From: Clostridia bacterium
Lineage (GTDB): Bacteria > Bacillota > Clostridia > Christensenellales > Christensenellaceae
Assembly: GCA_017531505.1 (NCBI GenBank)
Contig: JAFXKX010000009.1
Span: 1 to 64,000 of the forward strand
DNA: 64,000 nucleotides
Direction of reading: 5' to 3'
In this document: positions 23,821 through 32,734 of the stretch, piece after piece
Layout: every line of letters begins with the position of its first letter
Numbering within the stretch: position 1 is the first letter of the stretch
Position numbers and translations under genes: made by a program
The notes under the pieces: generated by a model
Database searches by the model: none
What the model saw: only the letters and a program-made list of their open reading frames with translations
Told to the model about the DNA's origin: nothing

Positions 23821-24990
23821 ATGAAAATATCTGCTATTATCGCCGAATATAACCCATTTCACACAGGGCATGCCCATCATATCGCCGCCACCCGTGCCGC
23901 CGGTGCAGACAAAGTCATCGTTATTATGAGCGGCAACTTCGTGCAGCGGGGCGAACCGGCGCTGCTGGATAAGTGGACCCGCACCCGTATGGCGCTCCAT
24001 GGCGGCGCCGATCTGGTGCTGGAACTGCCTGTCTTTGGCGTGCTGTCTTCCGCCGAAGGCTTTGCCCGCTCCGCCATCGCTGTATTGAACGGTCTTGGCT
24101 GCGTGGATACCTTGAGTTTCGGTGCGGAAATGCCGGATCTCCCTTTACTCTCCGCCATTGCCGATGTACTGACAACACAGCCTGCGGAGTATCGCGCATG
24201 CCTCGCCCAACGGCTGGCCGCAGGTGACAGTTTCCCCAAAGCGCGCAGCACCGCATTGGCTGCCGTACTGGGCGAAGACGCTGCCGCAGCAGCCTCTCTG
24301 CCCAATAACACGCTGGCTCTGGAATATCTGCAGGCACTGCGGCATTTTGACAGCCCCATCCGTCCGTTGGCGATCCCCCGCCGATCAGACTATCTGGCAG
24401 CACAGCCTGCGGGCAAATTTGCTTCCGCGCTGGCTTTGCGCAATTCCATCCATCAGGGTATCGATGATTGGCAGACCTACGTTCTGCCGCAGGATCTTGC
24501 CCTCGTAAAAGATCCGGTCCGGGAAGATGCGCTGCTGCAGCCGCTGCTCTATTGTCTGCGGACCGCCTCCCCTGCGCAGTTGTCCCATATTGCCGATATG
24601 GTCGAGGGGCTGGAAAACCGCATCCTGCAGGCCGCCCGCAGCGCAGATTCCTACACCGCATTGCTGGACGGCATCAAGACCAAACGCTACCCCATGGCGC
24701 GCATCAAGCGTATCCTGCTGCACTGTCTGCTGGGGATAGATCACGCGCTCGTTGAAAAGATCCTGCAGGAGCCGCCCTATGCCCGCGTATTGGGTGTGGC
24801 GCGGGGCAGTACCGATCTGCTCTCTTTGCTCTCGCACAACAGCCGTATCCCCGTCTATACTGCGCCGCCCCGCGCCGATATACCCGCCGGCATGGCGCTG
24901 GACATACTGGCATCCGACCTCTACGCCCTTGCATCCGACCCTATCCGCAAAGCAGGTGCCGACTATACCACGCCCCTCATCATCGAGTGA
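23821..24990 (+). CDS. tmcAL: tRNA(Met) cytidine acetate ligase
   Basis: A 389-residue TmcAL (YlbM) enzyme: it activates acetate with ATP and acetylates the wobble cytidine of elongator tRNA-Met. The nucleotidyltransferase signature IIAEYNPFHTGHAHHI, then MSGNFVQRGEPALLDKW and FGAE, are intact, as is the C-terminal segment SDLYALASDPIRKAGADYTTP. Its neighbour ylbJ keeps the order seen in the Bacillus ylb cluster. AAAGG lies seven bases before the start. Ends in a strong terminator. Confidence 0.93.
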   Translation: MKISAIIAEYNPFHTGHAHHIAATRAAGADKVIVIMSGNFVQRGEPALLDKWTRTRMALHGGADLVLELPVFGVLSSAEGFARSAIAVLNGLGCVDTLSFGAEMPDLPLLSAIADVLTTQPAEYRACLAQRLAAGDSFPKARSTALAAVLGEDAAAAASLPNNTLALEYLQALRHFDSPIRPLAIPRRSDYLAAQPAGKFASALALRNSIHQGIDDWQTYVLPQDLALVKDPVREDALLQPLLYCLRTASPAQLSHIADMVEGLENRILQAARSADSYTALLDGIKTKRYPMARIKRILLHCLLGIDHALVEKILQEPPYARVLGVARGSTDLLSLLSHNSRIPVYTAPPRADIPAGMALDILASDLYALASDPIRKAGADYTTPLIIE

Positions 24991-25001
24991 CGGGTTCATA
25001 C

Positions 25002-25032
25002 AAAAAGACAGCAGTTTTTCTGCTGTCTTTTT
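25002..25032 (+). terminator. Terminator after tmcAL
   Basis: AAAAAGACAGCAG, loop TTTTT, CTGCTGTCTTTTT. Confidence 0.93.
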
Positions 25033-25144
25033 GATTGGCTACCTTATATATTTCTTTTACATATGCATATCTGCATTTTTCACAGGATAAGCATATACCG
25101 TGCAGGCCTCTGCAAATTTCTGCACAGATCGGAAAATCACTCTG

Positions 25145-26200
25145 ATGAAACGGTATATTGCTTTTTTTACACGCATTTTTGCGCTGTTGTGTCTGATCCT
25201 GCCGATACTGCGCTATCCTGCCGCTGCGCTGGAGGCGGCAAAACAAGCCTATCTCCTGTGGGGCAGCGCCGTACTGCCTGCGTTGTTCCCCCTTGGCGTA
25301 CTGCTCAGCACCTTCTTCGCATTGGGCGGCACCGATGCTCCTGCAAAATTGCTGCATCCGCTGTGTACACGGTTGTTTGGGCTGGAGGGCAGGGCGGCTG
25401 CATTGTTTGCGGCTTCTGCCTTTGCGGGCTATCCCATGGGGGCCAGACTCACAACAGACCTCTGCCAAAAAGGCTGCCTGCCCGTCGACCGTGCGCGGCT
25501 GCTGCTTGGCTGCATCAGCACTTCCGGCCCCGGATTTATCACGGGCACCTTGTGCATCGGTATGTTTCACGACGCTTCTCTGGCGCCGTATCTTCTGGTG
25601 CCCCACTATGCTTCTGCTGCCGTGCTTTGTCTGTTGACCGGGCGCTGCGCCGCTGTGCCGCCCGCACCGAATGTGTCCATACCCGCTTTACAGCGATCTT
25701 TGGGCGCTGCATTGGCAGAGAGTGTTTCTTCCTGCCTGCAAAGTCTGCTGACCGTATGCGGCTATATGATGCTCTACAGCGTCATCTGTGCACTTTGCCG
25801 GCAGGTGCTGGCGCCTCTTCCGCAAGGTCTGCGTACCTTTGCCCAACTGCTGAGCGGATTGCTGGAGTTGACCGCCGGCTGTACCGCCACTGCCTCTCTG
25901 CCCATGCATCTGCGGCTGCCGTTATGCAGTCTGTATCTGGGCTTTGGCGGTTTGTGCATCCATAGTCAGACACATACCATCGCCGCGGCCGCAGGGCTGC
26001 GTCCCCCCTGTTTTTGGATACACAAAAGCATCCAAGGGGTCTTGGCCATGGTGTTGTGCGCACTCATGCTATACCTGTTCCCGTTGGATGCTTCTGATAT
26101 CGGTCTGCCGCTGCCCGCCCTTTTGGGGATATTGGCAGGTGTATTGCTGACCGCTTATGTGACAGAGCGCTGTCTTGCCGCTGCTCAGATCTCTTCCTGA
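25145..26200 (+). CDS. ylbJ: YlbJ-like sporulation membrane protein
   Basis: A 351-residue protein with about eight membrane segments and the YlbJ/SpoVV nucleoside-gate features GYPMGARLTTDL, STSGPGFITGTL and a second half beginning SVSSCLQSLLTVCGYMM. In Bacillus the relative SpoVV moves dipicolinic acid into the forespore. The start at ATG 25145 has only a weak site (GGAAAA) upstream. The 3' end overlaps the convergent coiled-coil gene by 16 bases. Confidence 0.85.
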   Translation: MKRYIAFFTRIFALLCLILPILRYPAAALEAAKQAYLLWGSAVLPALFPLGVLLSTFFALGGTDAPAKLLHPLCTRLFGLEGRAAALFAASAFAGYPMGARLTTDLCQKGCLPVDRARLLLGCISTSGPGFITGTLCIGMFHDASLAPYLLVPHYASAAVLCLLTGRCAAVPPAPNVSIPALQRSLGAALAESVSSCLQSLLTVCGYMMLYSVICALCRQVLAPLPQGLRTFAQLLSGLLELTAGCTATASLPMHLRLPLCSLYLGFGGLCIHSQTHTIAAAAGLRPPCFWIHKSIQGVLAMVLCALMLYLFPLDASDIGLPLPALLGILAGVLLTAYVTERCLAAAQISS

Positions 26201-26688
26201 GGTTCTCTTTCTCTGGTAGAGATGGTGGGCTCAGACTTCTTGTACAGTCTGCTCTTGTTCAGTTTGATCAGTTCGATGCTTTCCTGATAGTATTTTTCGA
26301 GATCTTCAAATACTTCTTCCGCATACTGGTTTGCACGCTTGCGGATGGTCTGTGCATTCTGACGGCTGCTCTCCAGCAGAGCGGTAGCCTTTGCATTTGC
26401 CTGCTTATAGATCTCTTCTTTCTTCATCATGGCATCTGCTTCGCGTCTTGCCTTCTTCAGGATATCTGCTGCCTGCGTCTCTGCAGCAGCGATGATCTGG
26501 TCGCGTTCAGCCATGATCTTGATGGATGCATCCAGTTCTTCATGGAGTGCGCCCTTGATATCTTCGATGATCTCCAGAACGATCTTTTCTTCGATCACCT
26601 TCATACTCTTGGAAAGTTTCGCATAGCGGCTTTCCTGAATCTCTTCTTCCAGTTCGGTTACATACTCAAAAATATCGGTTTTTGCCAT
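26185..26688 (-). CDS. Long coiled-coil protein, ATPase-like family
   Basis: A 167-residue, nearly all-helical, charged protein rich in Glu, Lys and Ala, with heptad patterns from about 10 to 140 (for example AAETQAADILKKARREAD), resembling the b/E/H-type stalk subunits of rotary ATPases, or DivIVA-like proteins. It is found beside coaD in many Clostridia, but its role is not known. GGGGG lies eight bases before ATG 26688. Overlaps the 3' end of ylbJ on the other strand. Confidence 0.6.
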   Translation of the reverse strand: MAKTDIFEYVTELEEEIQESRYAKLSKSMKVIEEKIVLEIIEDIKGALHEELDASIKIMAERDQIIAAAETQAADILKKARREADAMMKKEEIYKQANAKATALLESSRQNAQTIRKRANQYAEEVFEDLEKYYQESIELIKLNKSRLYKKSEPTISTREREPQEEI

Positions 26689-26713
26689 TTGTATTACCCC
26701 CAAACAACACCTG

Positions 26714-27190
26714 TCAGGCATTGTCAAAATTTTCGTTGATTATATCACGGACAGCAGCGGGTACATACCCGGTGAGGTCCGAATTATACTTCATCAGTTC
26801 TCTTACAGCGCTGGAGCTGATATGGGCATGCGCCCCGGCAGATAACAAAAACAGTGTCTCTACCCCTGCCAGTTCCCGATTGAATGCGGCAATATCCTTC
26901 TCATACAGATAATCTGTCTGATTCCGCAGCCCGCGCACGATGGCATCGGCACCTACGCTGCGGCAATAGTCCACCGTCAGCCCGTCAAAGGTATCCACCA
27001 CAACATTGCCCAGTTCCGCCACGGCCGCCTTCACCATACGGATACGCTGCTCTCTGGTAAAACAGTATTTCTTCTGCATATTGTCTTCCACCACAACATA
27101 CAACTGCGCCGCCATGGCCGCCGCACGGGCGATTATCTCCATATGCCCCTCGGTAATGGGGTCAAAGCTGCCGGGAAATACCAATTTCAT
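26714..27190 (-). CDS. coaD: Phosphopantetheine adenylyltransferase
   Basis: A 158-residue CoaD, fourth step of coenzyme A synthesis from pantetheine phosphate. The nucleotidyl-transfer motif VFPGSFDPITEGHMEII and the VRGLRNQTDYLYE segment are present. GGAGAACAGCG precedes the ATG, which overlaps the stop of rsmD (ATGA). Preserves the rsmD-coaD order seen in many Gram-positive bacteria. CoaE, the last step, is elsewhere in the window (52764). Confidence 0.96.
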   Translation of the reverse strand: MKLVFPGSFDPITEGHMEIIARAAAMAAQLYVVVEDNMQKKYCFTREQRIRMVKAAVAELGNVVVDTFDGLTVDYCRSVGADAIVRGLRNQTDYLYEKDIAAFNRELAGVETLFLLSAGAHAHISSSAVRELMKYNSDLTGYVPAAVRDIINENFDNA

Positions 27191-27738
27191 CGCTGTTCTC
27201 CGTCTATATAGGTCACAAACGTTCTGCCGTAACGCTTTACTTTACGCACTGCCAGATCCTCTCTCCGAGAGAAATCCTGCGTGTTATCGTGCTCCAGTAT
27301 GAGCATACCGTCCTCACGCAGCAGCCCGTATTCACGGACACCTGCTATGACCTCCTCATACAGCCCCGCTGCATACGGCGGATCCGCAAAGATAAAGTCA
27401 AACTGTCTACCCGCCAACCGGGCCATCGCCTTGCGAAAATCCGCAGCCACCACCTCGCCTTTGGCGGCGAGCCCTGTGCTGCGCAGATTGGCACGGACCA
27501 ATCCCACGGCCTCTCTGCCTTTGTCCACAAATACGGCGTGCTCCGCCCCGCGGGACAACGCTTCGATGCCCCATGCACCCGACCCCGCAAAGAGATCCAG
27601 CACGGTGCTTCCGGTAATTTCAAACTGTATGGATCCAAAGATCGCCTCCCGCACCTTTTCGGAGGTCGGTCTGGTCAGGTCGTTACCGGCCGGTGCCAGC
27701 AACTGTTTGCCTTTTGCAGTTCCTGCTACGATCTTCAA
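27187..27738 (-). CDS. rsmD: 16S rRNA (guanine966-N2)-methyltransferase
   Basis: A 183-residue RsmD with the N-terminal GTAKGKQL, RPTSEKVREAIFGSIQ, SAM-binding LDLFAGSGAWGIEALSRGA, and catalytic FADPPYAAG. It begins with TTG at 27738, ten bases after AGGAG; no ATG lies upstream. It overlaps coaD by four bases and lies 15 bases after the folate gene. Confidence 0.95.
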   Translation of the reverse strand: MKIVAGTAKGKQLLAPAGNDLTRPTSEKVREAIFGSIQFEITGSTVLDLFAGSGAWGIEALSRGAEHAVFVDKGREAVGLVRANLRSTGLAAKGEVVAADFRKAMARLAGRQFDFIFADPPYAAGLYEEVIAGVREYGLLREDGMLILEHDNTQDFSRREDLAVRKVKRYGRTFVTYIDGEQR

Positions 27739-27753
27739 TCTTATTACACTCCT

Positions 27754-28332
27754 TCATATTTTAGGATAAATCTCGGTTGTTGTAAAGATGATTTCTTGGT
27801 TTTCACACAAAATCCCATCTGCCGTCAGATCATGCGGCTCGGTAGGTACGCTGTCCAGCAGCTGCCACGATCCGCAGATGCCGATGCGTCTGCAGGGATT
27901 CTCTGCCAAAAACCGGTCATAATATCCGCCGCCATACCCCAGTCGTGTGCCGTCTTTGCCAAAGGCCACACCGGGCAGTATCGCCAGCGTCAGCGGCTCG
28001 TCCGGCGCTTCCCGCACCGCCGGCTCCGGGATGCCCCATTGATTGGGTACCATAGGCGTATCCGGCGTCCAGCGTACAGCCTGCATACGCTGCCCCGCCA
28101 CATAAGGCACATATACCCGCCAGCCTGCCTCGTGCAGCGCCTGCAGCAGTTCCTGTGTCTTTATTTCACTGCGGTAAGATACATAGCAGAATACACTGCC
28201 CGTCTGCATCTGCGCCGCCTGCGCCATGACGCGCCGGGTGATCTGTCCGGATGCCTCCTGCAGCACCTCCTGCGGAATATCACGGCAGATCTTCAGTATC
28301 TTTTGCCGTAAGGCCCGTTTTTGCTCAAGCAT
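27754..28332 (-). CDS. fau: 5-Formyltetrahydrofolate cyclo-ligase
   Basis: A 192-residue MTHFS enzyme that returns 5-formyl-THF to 5,10-methenyl-THF with ATP. Characteristic parts are YRSEIKT, the AILPGVAFGKDGTRLGYGGGYYDRF block with the phosphate loop, and GICGSWQLL. The start overlaps the end of alr by eight bases, and rsmD follows, within the long miaB-to-coaD operon. Confidence 0.93.
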   Translation of the reverse strand: MLEQKRALRQKILKICRDIPQEVLQEASGQITRRVMAQAAQMQTGSVFCYVSYRSEIKTQELLQALHEAGWRVYVPYVAGQRMQAVRWTPDTPMVPNQWGIPEPAVREAPDEPLTLAILPGVAFGKDGTRLGYGGGYYDRFLAENPCRRIGICGSWQLLDSVPTEPHDLTADGILCENQEIIFTTTEIYPKI

Positions 28333-29428
28333 GGATATACACTCTGGGCATCCGTGCCGTCAGCCCTGTCAGCACTTCATAGCTGATGGTGCCTGCCAAC
28401 TCTGCCAACGTCTGTGCGGTAATACGCTCACCCAGCAGTTTTACCGCATCGCCCGGGGCTGCATCGGTATCCGTGACGCAAAACATCGTCTGGTCCATAC
28501 ATACCCGGCCGATACAGGGAATATCCTTATCACCCAGCTGTGCACAGGCTTTATCCGAAAATGCCCGCAGATATCCGTCGGCATACCCGATGGAGACCGT
28601 CGCCACCTTCTCCGGCTTTTGCGCCACAAAGCGCAGTCCGTAACTGACACCTTCGCCGGGTCCGATGGTCTTGACATGGGTGATATGGCTGATGACCTGC
28701 AGGGCAGGCTTGAGTTCGATATCGCCCATCTCCACATCCTCCGAAGCGGGATACCCGTACATCGAAATACCCATACGGCACAGATCCCAGTGGGTATCCG
28801 GATATGCCACGATGGCCGCACTGTTGGCCGCATGGCACAGCGGGTCAAACCCAGCCTCGCGGATCTGCTTTACTGCATTGGCAAAACGCTCTGCCTGCAG
28901 CCCGGTAAAGACGGGGTCTGCCATATCTGCCTTGGCAAAGTGGGTAAACACACCCTCTGCCGCAATATCCGGCTGCGCCTTGATGCAGTCCAGCAATTCT
29001 GTCAGTTCCTCCGCCGTCTGCAGCCCGATACGATGCATACCCGTATCGATCTTGATATGTACCGCCGCCCGCTTGTGCTGCAGCGCACACTGCTCTGCGA
29101 TCATGCGGATATGCGCCGGGGTATATACACACATGGCGATATCTGCCGCCACCAGTGCCGCAGCACTCTGTACATCCTCCGGTGCGGAGAGCAGCAGGAT
29201 ATGCCCTGCCGGTGTCACGTCGCGCAGACTTACCGCTTCATCCGCCGTTGCCACCGCAAACCATTCCACGCCTTCCTCCATGGCTACTCTTGCCACCTGT
29301 TCCATGCCGTGTCCATAGGCATCTGCCTTGACCACCGCCATGACCTGCGTGTTCGCAGCACATTTCAATTGTCTGATATTGTGTGCAATGGCAGACAGAT
29401 CCACCTGCACATACGTTTTTCTCAGCAT
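28325..29428 (-). CDS. alr: Alanine racemase
   Basis: A 367-residue PLP enzyme giving D-alanine for peptidoglycan. The catalytic lysine is in VVKADAYGHG, and the tyrosine half of the pair near GVSYGLRF; the RVCMDQTMF segment is also typical. Start ATG 29428 follows GAGGAAGGCATAGTT; an upstream ATG at 29476 is in the end of the GNAT gene. It sits between an acetyltransferase and the folate gene, all in one direction. Confidence 0.94.
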   Translation of the reverse strand: MLRKTYVQVDLSAIAHNIRQLKCAANTQVMAVVKADAYGHGMEQVARVAMEEGVEWFAVATADEAVSLRDVTPAGHILLLSAPEDVQSAAALVAADIAMCVYTPAHIRMIAEQCALQHKRAAVHIKIDTGMHRIGLQTAEELTELLDCIKAQPDIAAEGVFTHFAKADMADPVFTGLQAERFANAVKQIREAGFDPLCHAANSAAIVAYPDTHWDLCRMGISMYGYPASEDVEMGDIELKPALQVISHITHVKTIGPGEGVSYGLRFVAQKPEKVATVSIGYADGYLRAFSDKACAQLGDKDIPCIGRVCMDQTMFCVTDTDAAPGDAVKLLGERITAQTLAELAGTISYEVLTGLTARMPRVYIHA

Positions 29429-29441
29429 AACTATGCCTTCC

Positions 29442-30443
29442 TCAATATTCTTCGTAAATCCCTGCCTTGTCGGCATCCACCGTCAGCGCCGCTGCCTGCC
29501 CCGGGGTAAGGATCGTGATTTGTTTATTATCCGGCTGCCCAAACTGCCAATCTCCGCAGTTTTCAGGAAACAGCGGGTCCTGTACCGCAAAGGCAAAGGT
29601 GCTGTCCTGCGGGCGGTACCGGAACCAGCGCTGTACATCCAATACGCGGATCATGGCGTCTGCCTCTCCGCCGGTGCCAAATGCCTTGTATGCCACCCGA
29701 TCGCAGCCCAGTTTTGCCGCTATCTCGGCAAATACGCTTTCGCCGCCGCTGCCCGGCACCGCTTCATCGCTTTGCAGCGTTCCGTCCGAATCCATATATC
29801 CGATCAGATATCCGTCGGGCACGCCGTCTTTCATATATACTGCCAACACACCGCCGTATACGTCCAGCGCCATGGTCAGCGCCCGCCGTATGTGTCTGCG
29901 TTCCCGCTGCAAAAACAACTGCTTATCTCTGCAGTATGCCGTATATGTGGCCAGCAGACCATCTGTCAGGCGGTCGTCGATCTCACACATATTGCGGTAT
30001 ATGGCGATCTCGCCGTTTCCTGCCGCCGCCTGCAGCGTACGCCGCGTACGGTACGAGCATACCGCAAAGCCATGTTTCTCATAAAATCCGTGTATAAAGG
30101 TCTTGAGCATGGCCGCACCGTAACCCTGACTGCGCAGTTCCCGCAGCACATAGGCCAACAGCCTGCCTGCATATCCTCTGCCCTGCAGGTGCGCATAGGT
30201 AGCCACGCCGCGCAGCAGCGGCATCGGCACCGTCTGTCCGTTCAGATATATCTGTACCTGCGCCACACCGATCATGCTGCACAGCCGGCCGTTATCAAAC
30301 AGTCCGTAATAAGTATCCTGCGGATATTCATGTGCAAAATAAAACGCGCAAAACCCGTCGGCATCCTCAGGAAAGGCATCCAGCCACAACGCCTGCGCCG
30401 CCTGCTGCTCCTCACGGCGCAGTTTTCTCATGCATTCACTCAT
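29442..30443 (-). CDS. Eis-like GNAT acetyltransferase
   Basis: A 333-residue protein with an N-terminal GNAT domain (RGVATYAHLQGRGYAGRLLAY contains the acetyl-CoA binding Q/R-x-x-G-x-G/A loop) and a second, weaker GNAT-like half and SCP-like end, as in Eis family aminoglycoside N-acetyltransferases. Real substrate is unknown. The ATG overlaps the miaB stop (ATGA), and alr follows after 13 bases, so it is within the operon. Confidence 0.78.
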   Translation of the reverse strand: MSECMRKLRREEQQAAQALWLDAFPEDADGFCAFYFAHEYPQDTYYGLFDNGRLCSMIGVAQVQIYLNGQTVPMPLLRGVATYAHLQGRGYAGRLLAYVLRELRSQGYGAAMLKTFIHGFYEKHGFAVCSYRTRRTLQAAAGNGEIAIYRNMCEIDDRLTDGLLATYTAYCRDKQLFLQRERRHIRRALTMALDVYGGVLAVYMKDGVPDGYLIGYMDSDGTLQSDEAVPGSGGESVFAEIAAKLGCDRVAYKAFGTGGEADAMIRVLDVQRWFRYRPQDSTFAFAVQDPLFPENCGDWQFGQPDNKQITILTPGQAAALTVDADKAGIYEEY

Positions 30444-31795
30444 AACAGTTTGCCCAGCAGCGTAGTCTTTTTTGCTTCGGTGATCTCTGCCCGTACGATG
30501 CTGCCCACCAGATCCAGACTGCCCTGCAGGTTTACCATCTTGCCGCCATCCGTACGGCCGCAGATGCTGCCTGCATCTTTGGTGCTGGGGCCTTCGATAA
30601 GTATCTCCTCGATTTTTCCCACGCTGGCCAGATTGCTCTCATAGGTGTGCTTAGCCTGCAATGCCACCAGTTCCACAATACGCTGCTGCTTGATATTCTC
30701 GGGGATCTGGTTGGTCATGGCTGCCGCTTTTGTGCCGCGGCGGGGCGAATATACAAAGGTAAATGCCGTATCGTATTTTACCTGCTCCATCAGCGTTACC
30801 GTCTCGCGGAACTCCGCATCGGTCTCGCCGGGGAAGCCTACCATCACATCGGTAGACAGGAAGATACCCGGGATCGCCGCCCGCACCTGCTCGATCAGGC
30901 GCAGATACTGTTCACGGGTATAGCGGCGGTTCATCTCCTGCAATACGCGGGTGGAACCTGCCTGCACGGGCAGATGCAGCTGCTTGCAGATATTGTCGTG
31001 TTTTGCCATCTGCTCCAGCATCGCCATAGATGCATCCTTGGGGTGCGATGTCATAAAGCGGATCCGCGGGATACCCGTCTTGGCCACGGCATCCAGCAGT
31101 TTGGGGAAATCCGCGTCTTCCAGACCTTTGCCGTAAGAGTTGACATTCTGCCCCAACAGCATGACTTCCCGATAGCCTGCATCGATCAGCGTGTGTACTT
31201 CGCGTACCACATCGTCGATGGGGCGGCTGTGTTCTCTGCCGCGTACATACGGTACGATGCAATAGGTGCAGAAGTTGTCACAGCCCTGCATGATATTGAC
31301 GGTCGCCAAGGGCGGCGGCATACGCAGCATAGGCAACTGCTCTTCCACCATCACATCATCGCGCACATTGAGGCTGCGGCGCTTTTCCATCAGTTTGTCT
31401 GCCAGCATAGCGGGCAGTTCCTGCATATTGGTCGTGCCAAATACCATATCCACAAAGGGGAACATTTTATACAGATGCTCTCCTGCGCCCGGCTGCTGCA
31501 TCATGCATCCGCAGACACCCACGATACGGTCTTTGTGCTTCTGCTTGATCTTTTTCATCTTGCCTACGTTGCCGTAGATCTTGTTCTCCGCATTTTCCCG
31601 TACGCAGCAGGTATTGAACAGCACCAGATCCGCGCTGTATTTATCCTCTGCGGGGGCATAGCCCATATCTGCCAGTACCCCTGCGATCTTTTCGGAATCG
31701 TGGGCATTCATCTGGCACCCGTAAGTTTCTATATAAAAGGTAAGGCTATGTGCACGGATCCACTCCCGTGCCGCCTGAATTTTTTTCTGCAACAT
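30440..31795 (-). CDS. miaB: tRNA-2-methylthio-N6-dimethylallyladenosine synthase
   Basis: A 451-residue methylthiotransferase. N-terminal cluster-binding Cys in YGCQMNAHDSE, NTCCVREN and GCMMQQ; radical-SAM triad in CDNFCTYCIVPYVRGRE, then a TRAM domain at the C-terminus. The RSRPIDD region and MiaB-style sequence favour MiaB over the MtaB or YqeV types. AGGAG lies seven bases before the ATG. It heads the long leftward operon, with a good promoter. Confidence 0.95.
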   Translation of the reverse strand: MLQKKIQAAREWIRAHSLTFYIETYGCQMNAHDSEKIAGVLADMGYAPAEDKYSADLVLFNTCCVRENAENKIYGNVGKMKKIKQKHKDRIVGVCGCMMQQPGAGEHLYKMFPFVDMVFGTTNMQELPAMLADKLMEKRRSLNVRDDVMVEEQLPMLRMPPPLATVNIMQGCDNFCTYCIVPYVRGREHSRPIDDVVREVHTLIDAGYREVMLLGQNVNSYGKGLEDADFPKLLDAVAKTGIPRIRFMTSHPKDASMAMLEQMAKHDNICKQLHLPVQAGSTRVLQEMNRRYTREQYLRLIEQVRAAIPGIFLSTDVMVGFPGETDAEFRETVTLMEQVKYDTAFTFVYSPRRGTKAAAMTNQIPENIKQQRIVELVALQAKHTYESNLASVGKIEEILIEGPSTKDAGSICGRTDGGKMVNLQGSLDLVGSIVRAEITEAKKTTLLGKLL

Positions 31796-31830
31796 TGTTC
31801 AGCTCCTGCTCTTGCAAAATCACTTTCCCT

Positions 31831-31859
31831 ATTATAAGATAATTCTGCACACTTCTCAA
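31831..31859 (-). promoter_or_regulatory. Promoter for the miaB operon
   Basis: TTGAGA (31854-31859), 17 bases, TATAAT (31831-31836). Confidence 0.75.
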
Positions 31860-31899
31860 TGGTATGACCAAACAATTTTTATTTTTTGCAAAAAAGTTG

Positions 31900-31928
31900 T
31901 TGACAACCTTTGTGAACTCGTGTATATT
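31900..31928 (+). promoter_or_regulatory. Promoter for the tRNA cluster
   Basis: TTGACA (31900-31905), 17 bases, TATATT (31923-31928), about 34 bases before the first tRNA. Confidence 0.82.
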
Positions 31929-31961
31929 TATAGGCGTCGCCTCGTGTATGCGATCATCCAT

Positions 31962-32039
31962 CGGGGTGTGGCGCAGTCCGGTTAGCGTACGTGCTTTGGG
32001 AGCATGGGGCCGGAGGTTCGAATCCTCTCACCCCGACCA
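31962..32039 (+). tRNA. tRNA-Pro (TGG)
   Basis: Acceptor CGGGGTG pairs with CACCCCG; anticodon loop TTTGGGA gives TGG; CCA is encoded. First of seven tRNA genes in one run. Confidence 0.96.
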
Positions 32040-32049
32040 TTTAGTTTAT

Positions 32050-32124
32050 GGCTCCTTGGTCAAGTGGTCAAGACACCGCCCTCTCACGGCGGTTACAGGA
32101 GTTCGAATCTCCTAGGAGTCACCA
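32050..32124 (+). tRNA. tRNA-Glu (CTC)
   Basis: Acceptor GGCTCCT pairs with AGGAGTC; loop CTCTCAC gives anticodon CTC; encoded CCA. Many Firmicutes use only TTC for Glu, so a TTC copy is expected elsewhere. Confidence 0.93.
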
Positions 32125-32141
32125 TTTATCCAATCAAACTT

Positions 32142-32218
32142 GGGCCTTTAGCTCAGTTGGTCAGAGCGGTCGGCTCATAACCGATTGGTCCGCGGTTCGA
32201 GTCCGTGAAGGCCCACCA
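32142..32218 (+). tRNA. tRNA with CAT anticodon (Met or Ile2)
   Basis: Acceptor GGGCCTT pairs with AAGGCCC; loop CTCATAA gives CAT; encoded CCA. It lacks the initiator features, so it is elongator Met or the lysidine-modified Ile2 tRNA; these cannot be told apart with certainty here. Confidence 0.92.
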
Positions 32219-32233
32219 CAATTTAGTCGATAT

Positions 32234-32309
32234 GCCTCGGTAGCTCAGTCGGTAGAGCAAGGGACTGAAAATCCCTGTGTCGGTGGTTCGATTCCACTCT
32301 GAGGCACCA
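32234..32309 (+). tRNA. tRNA-Phe (GAA)
   Basis: Acceptor GCCTCGG pairs with CTGAGGC; loop CTGAAAA gives GAA; encoded CCA. Confidence 0.95.
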
Positions 32310-32319
32310 CTTCTATCTT

Positions 32320-32395
32320 GCTGGTGTAGCTCAATTGGCAGAGCAGCTGATTTGTAATCAGCAGGTTGCGGGTTCGAGTCCCATCACCAGCTCCA
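32320..32395 (+). tRNA. tRNA-Thr (TGT)
   Basis: Acceptor GCTGGTG pairs with CACCAGC; loop TTTGTAA gives TGT; encoded CCA. Confidence 0.95.
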
Positions 32396-32424
32396 AACGC
32401 GACAATTTAATAATTTAACAATAT

Positions 32425-32509
<85 letters not shown>

Positions 32510-32514
32510 CTTAA

Positions 32515-32601
32515 GCGGATATGGCGGAATTGGCAGACGCGTACGGTTCAGGTCCGTATGAGCTTACGTTCATGCAGGTTCGACTCCTGTTATCCGCACC
32601 A
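32515..32601 (+). tRNA. tRNA-Leu (CAG)
   Basis: Acceptor GCGGATA pairs with TATCCGC; long variable arm; loop TTCAGGT gives CAG; encoded CCA. Last of the cluster. Confidence 0.94.
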
Positions 32602-32602
32602 A

Positions 32603-32632
32603 AGAGATGTAGTTCTACTACATCTCTTTTTC
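32603..32632 (+). terminator. Terminator of the tRNA cluster
   Basis: AGAGATGTAG (32603-32612) pairs with CTACATCTCT (32618-32627), then T-rich. Confidence 0.92.
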
Positions 32633-32683
32633 TTTCCTCTTTTCTCCCCTTTTCCTCTCTGTCTGTTATATAAAAGGTAATAC

Positions 32684-32712
32684 AAAAGCCGCAGCGTGTT
32701 GCTGCGGCTTCT
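32684..32712 (-). terminator. Terminator after the MFS gene
   Basis: AAGCCGCAGC, loop GTGTT, GCTGCGGCTT; leftward side ends in TTTTGTATT. Confidence 0.85.
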
Positions 32713-32734
32713 TTCTTTTTATTTTCTTTTCTTT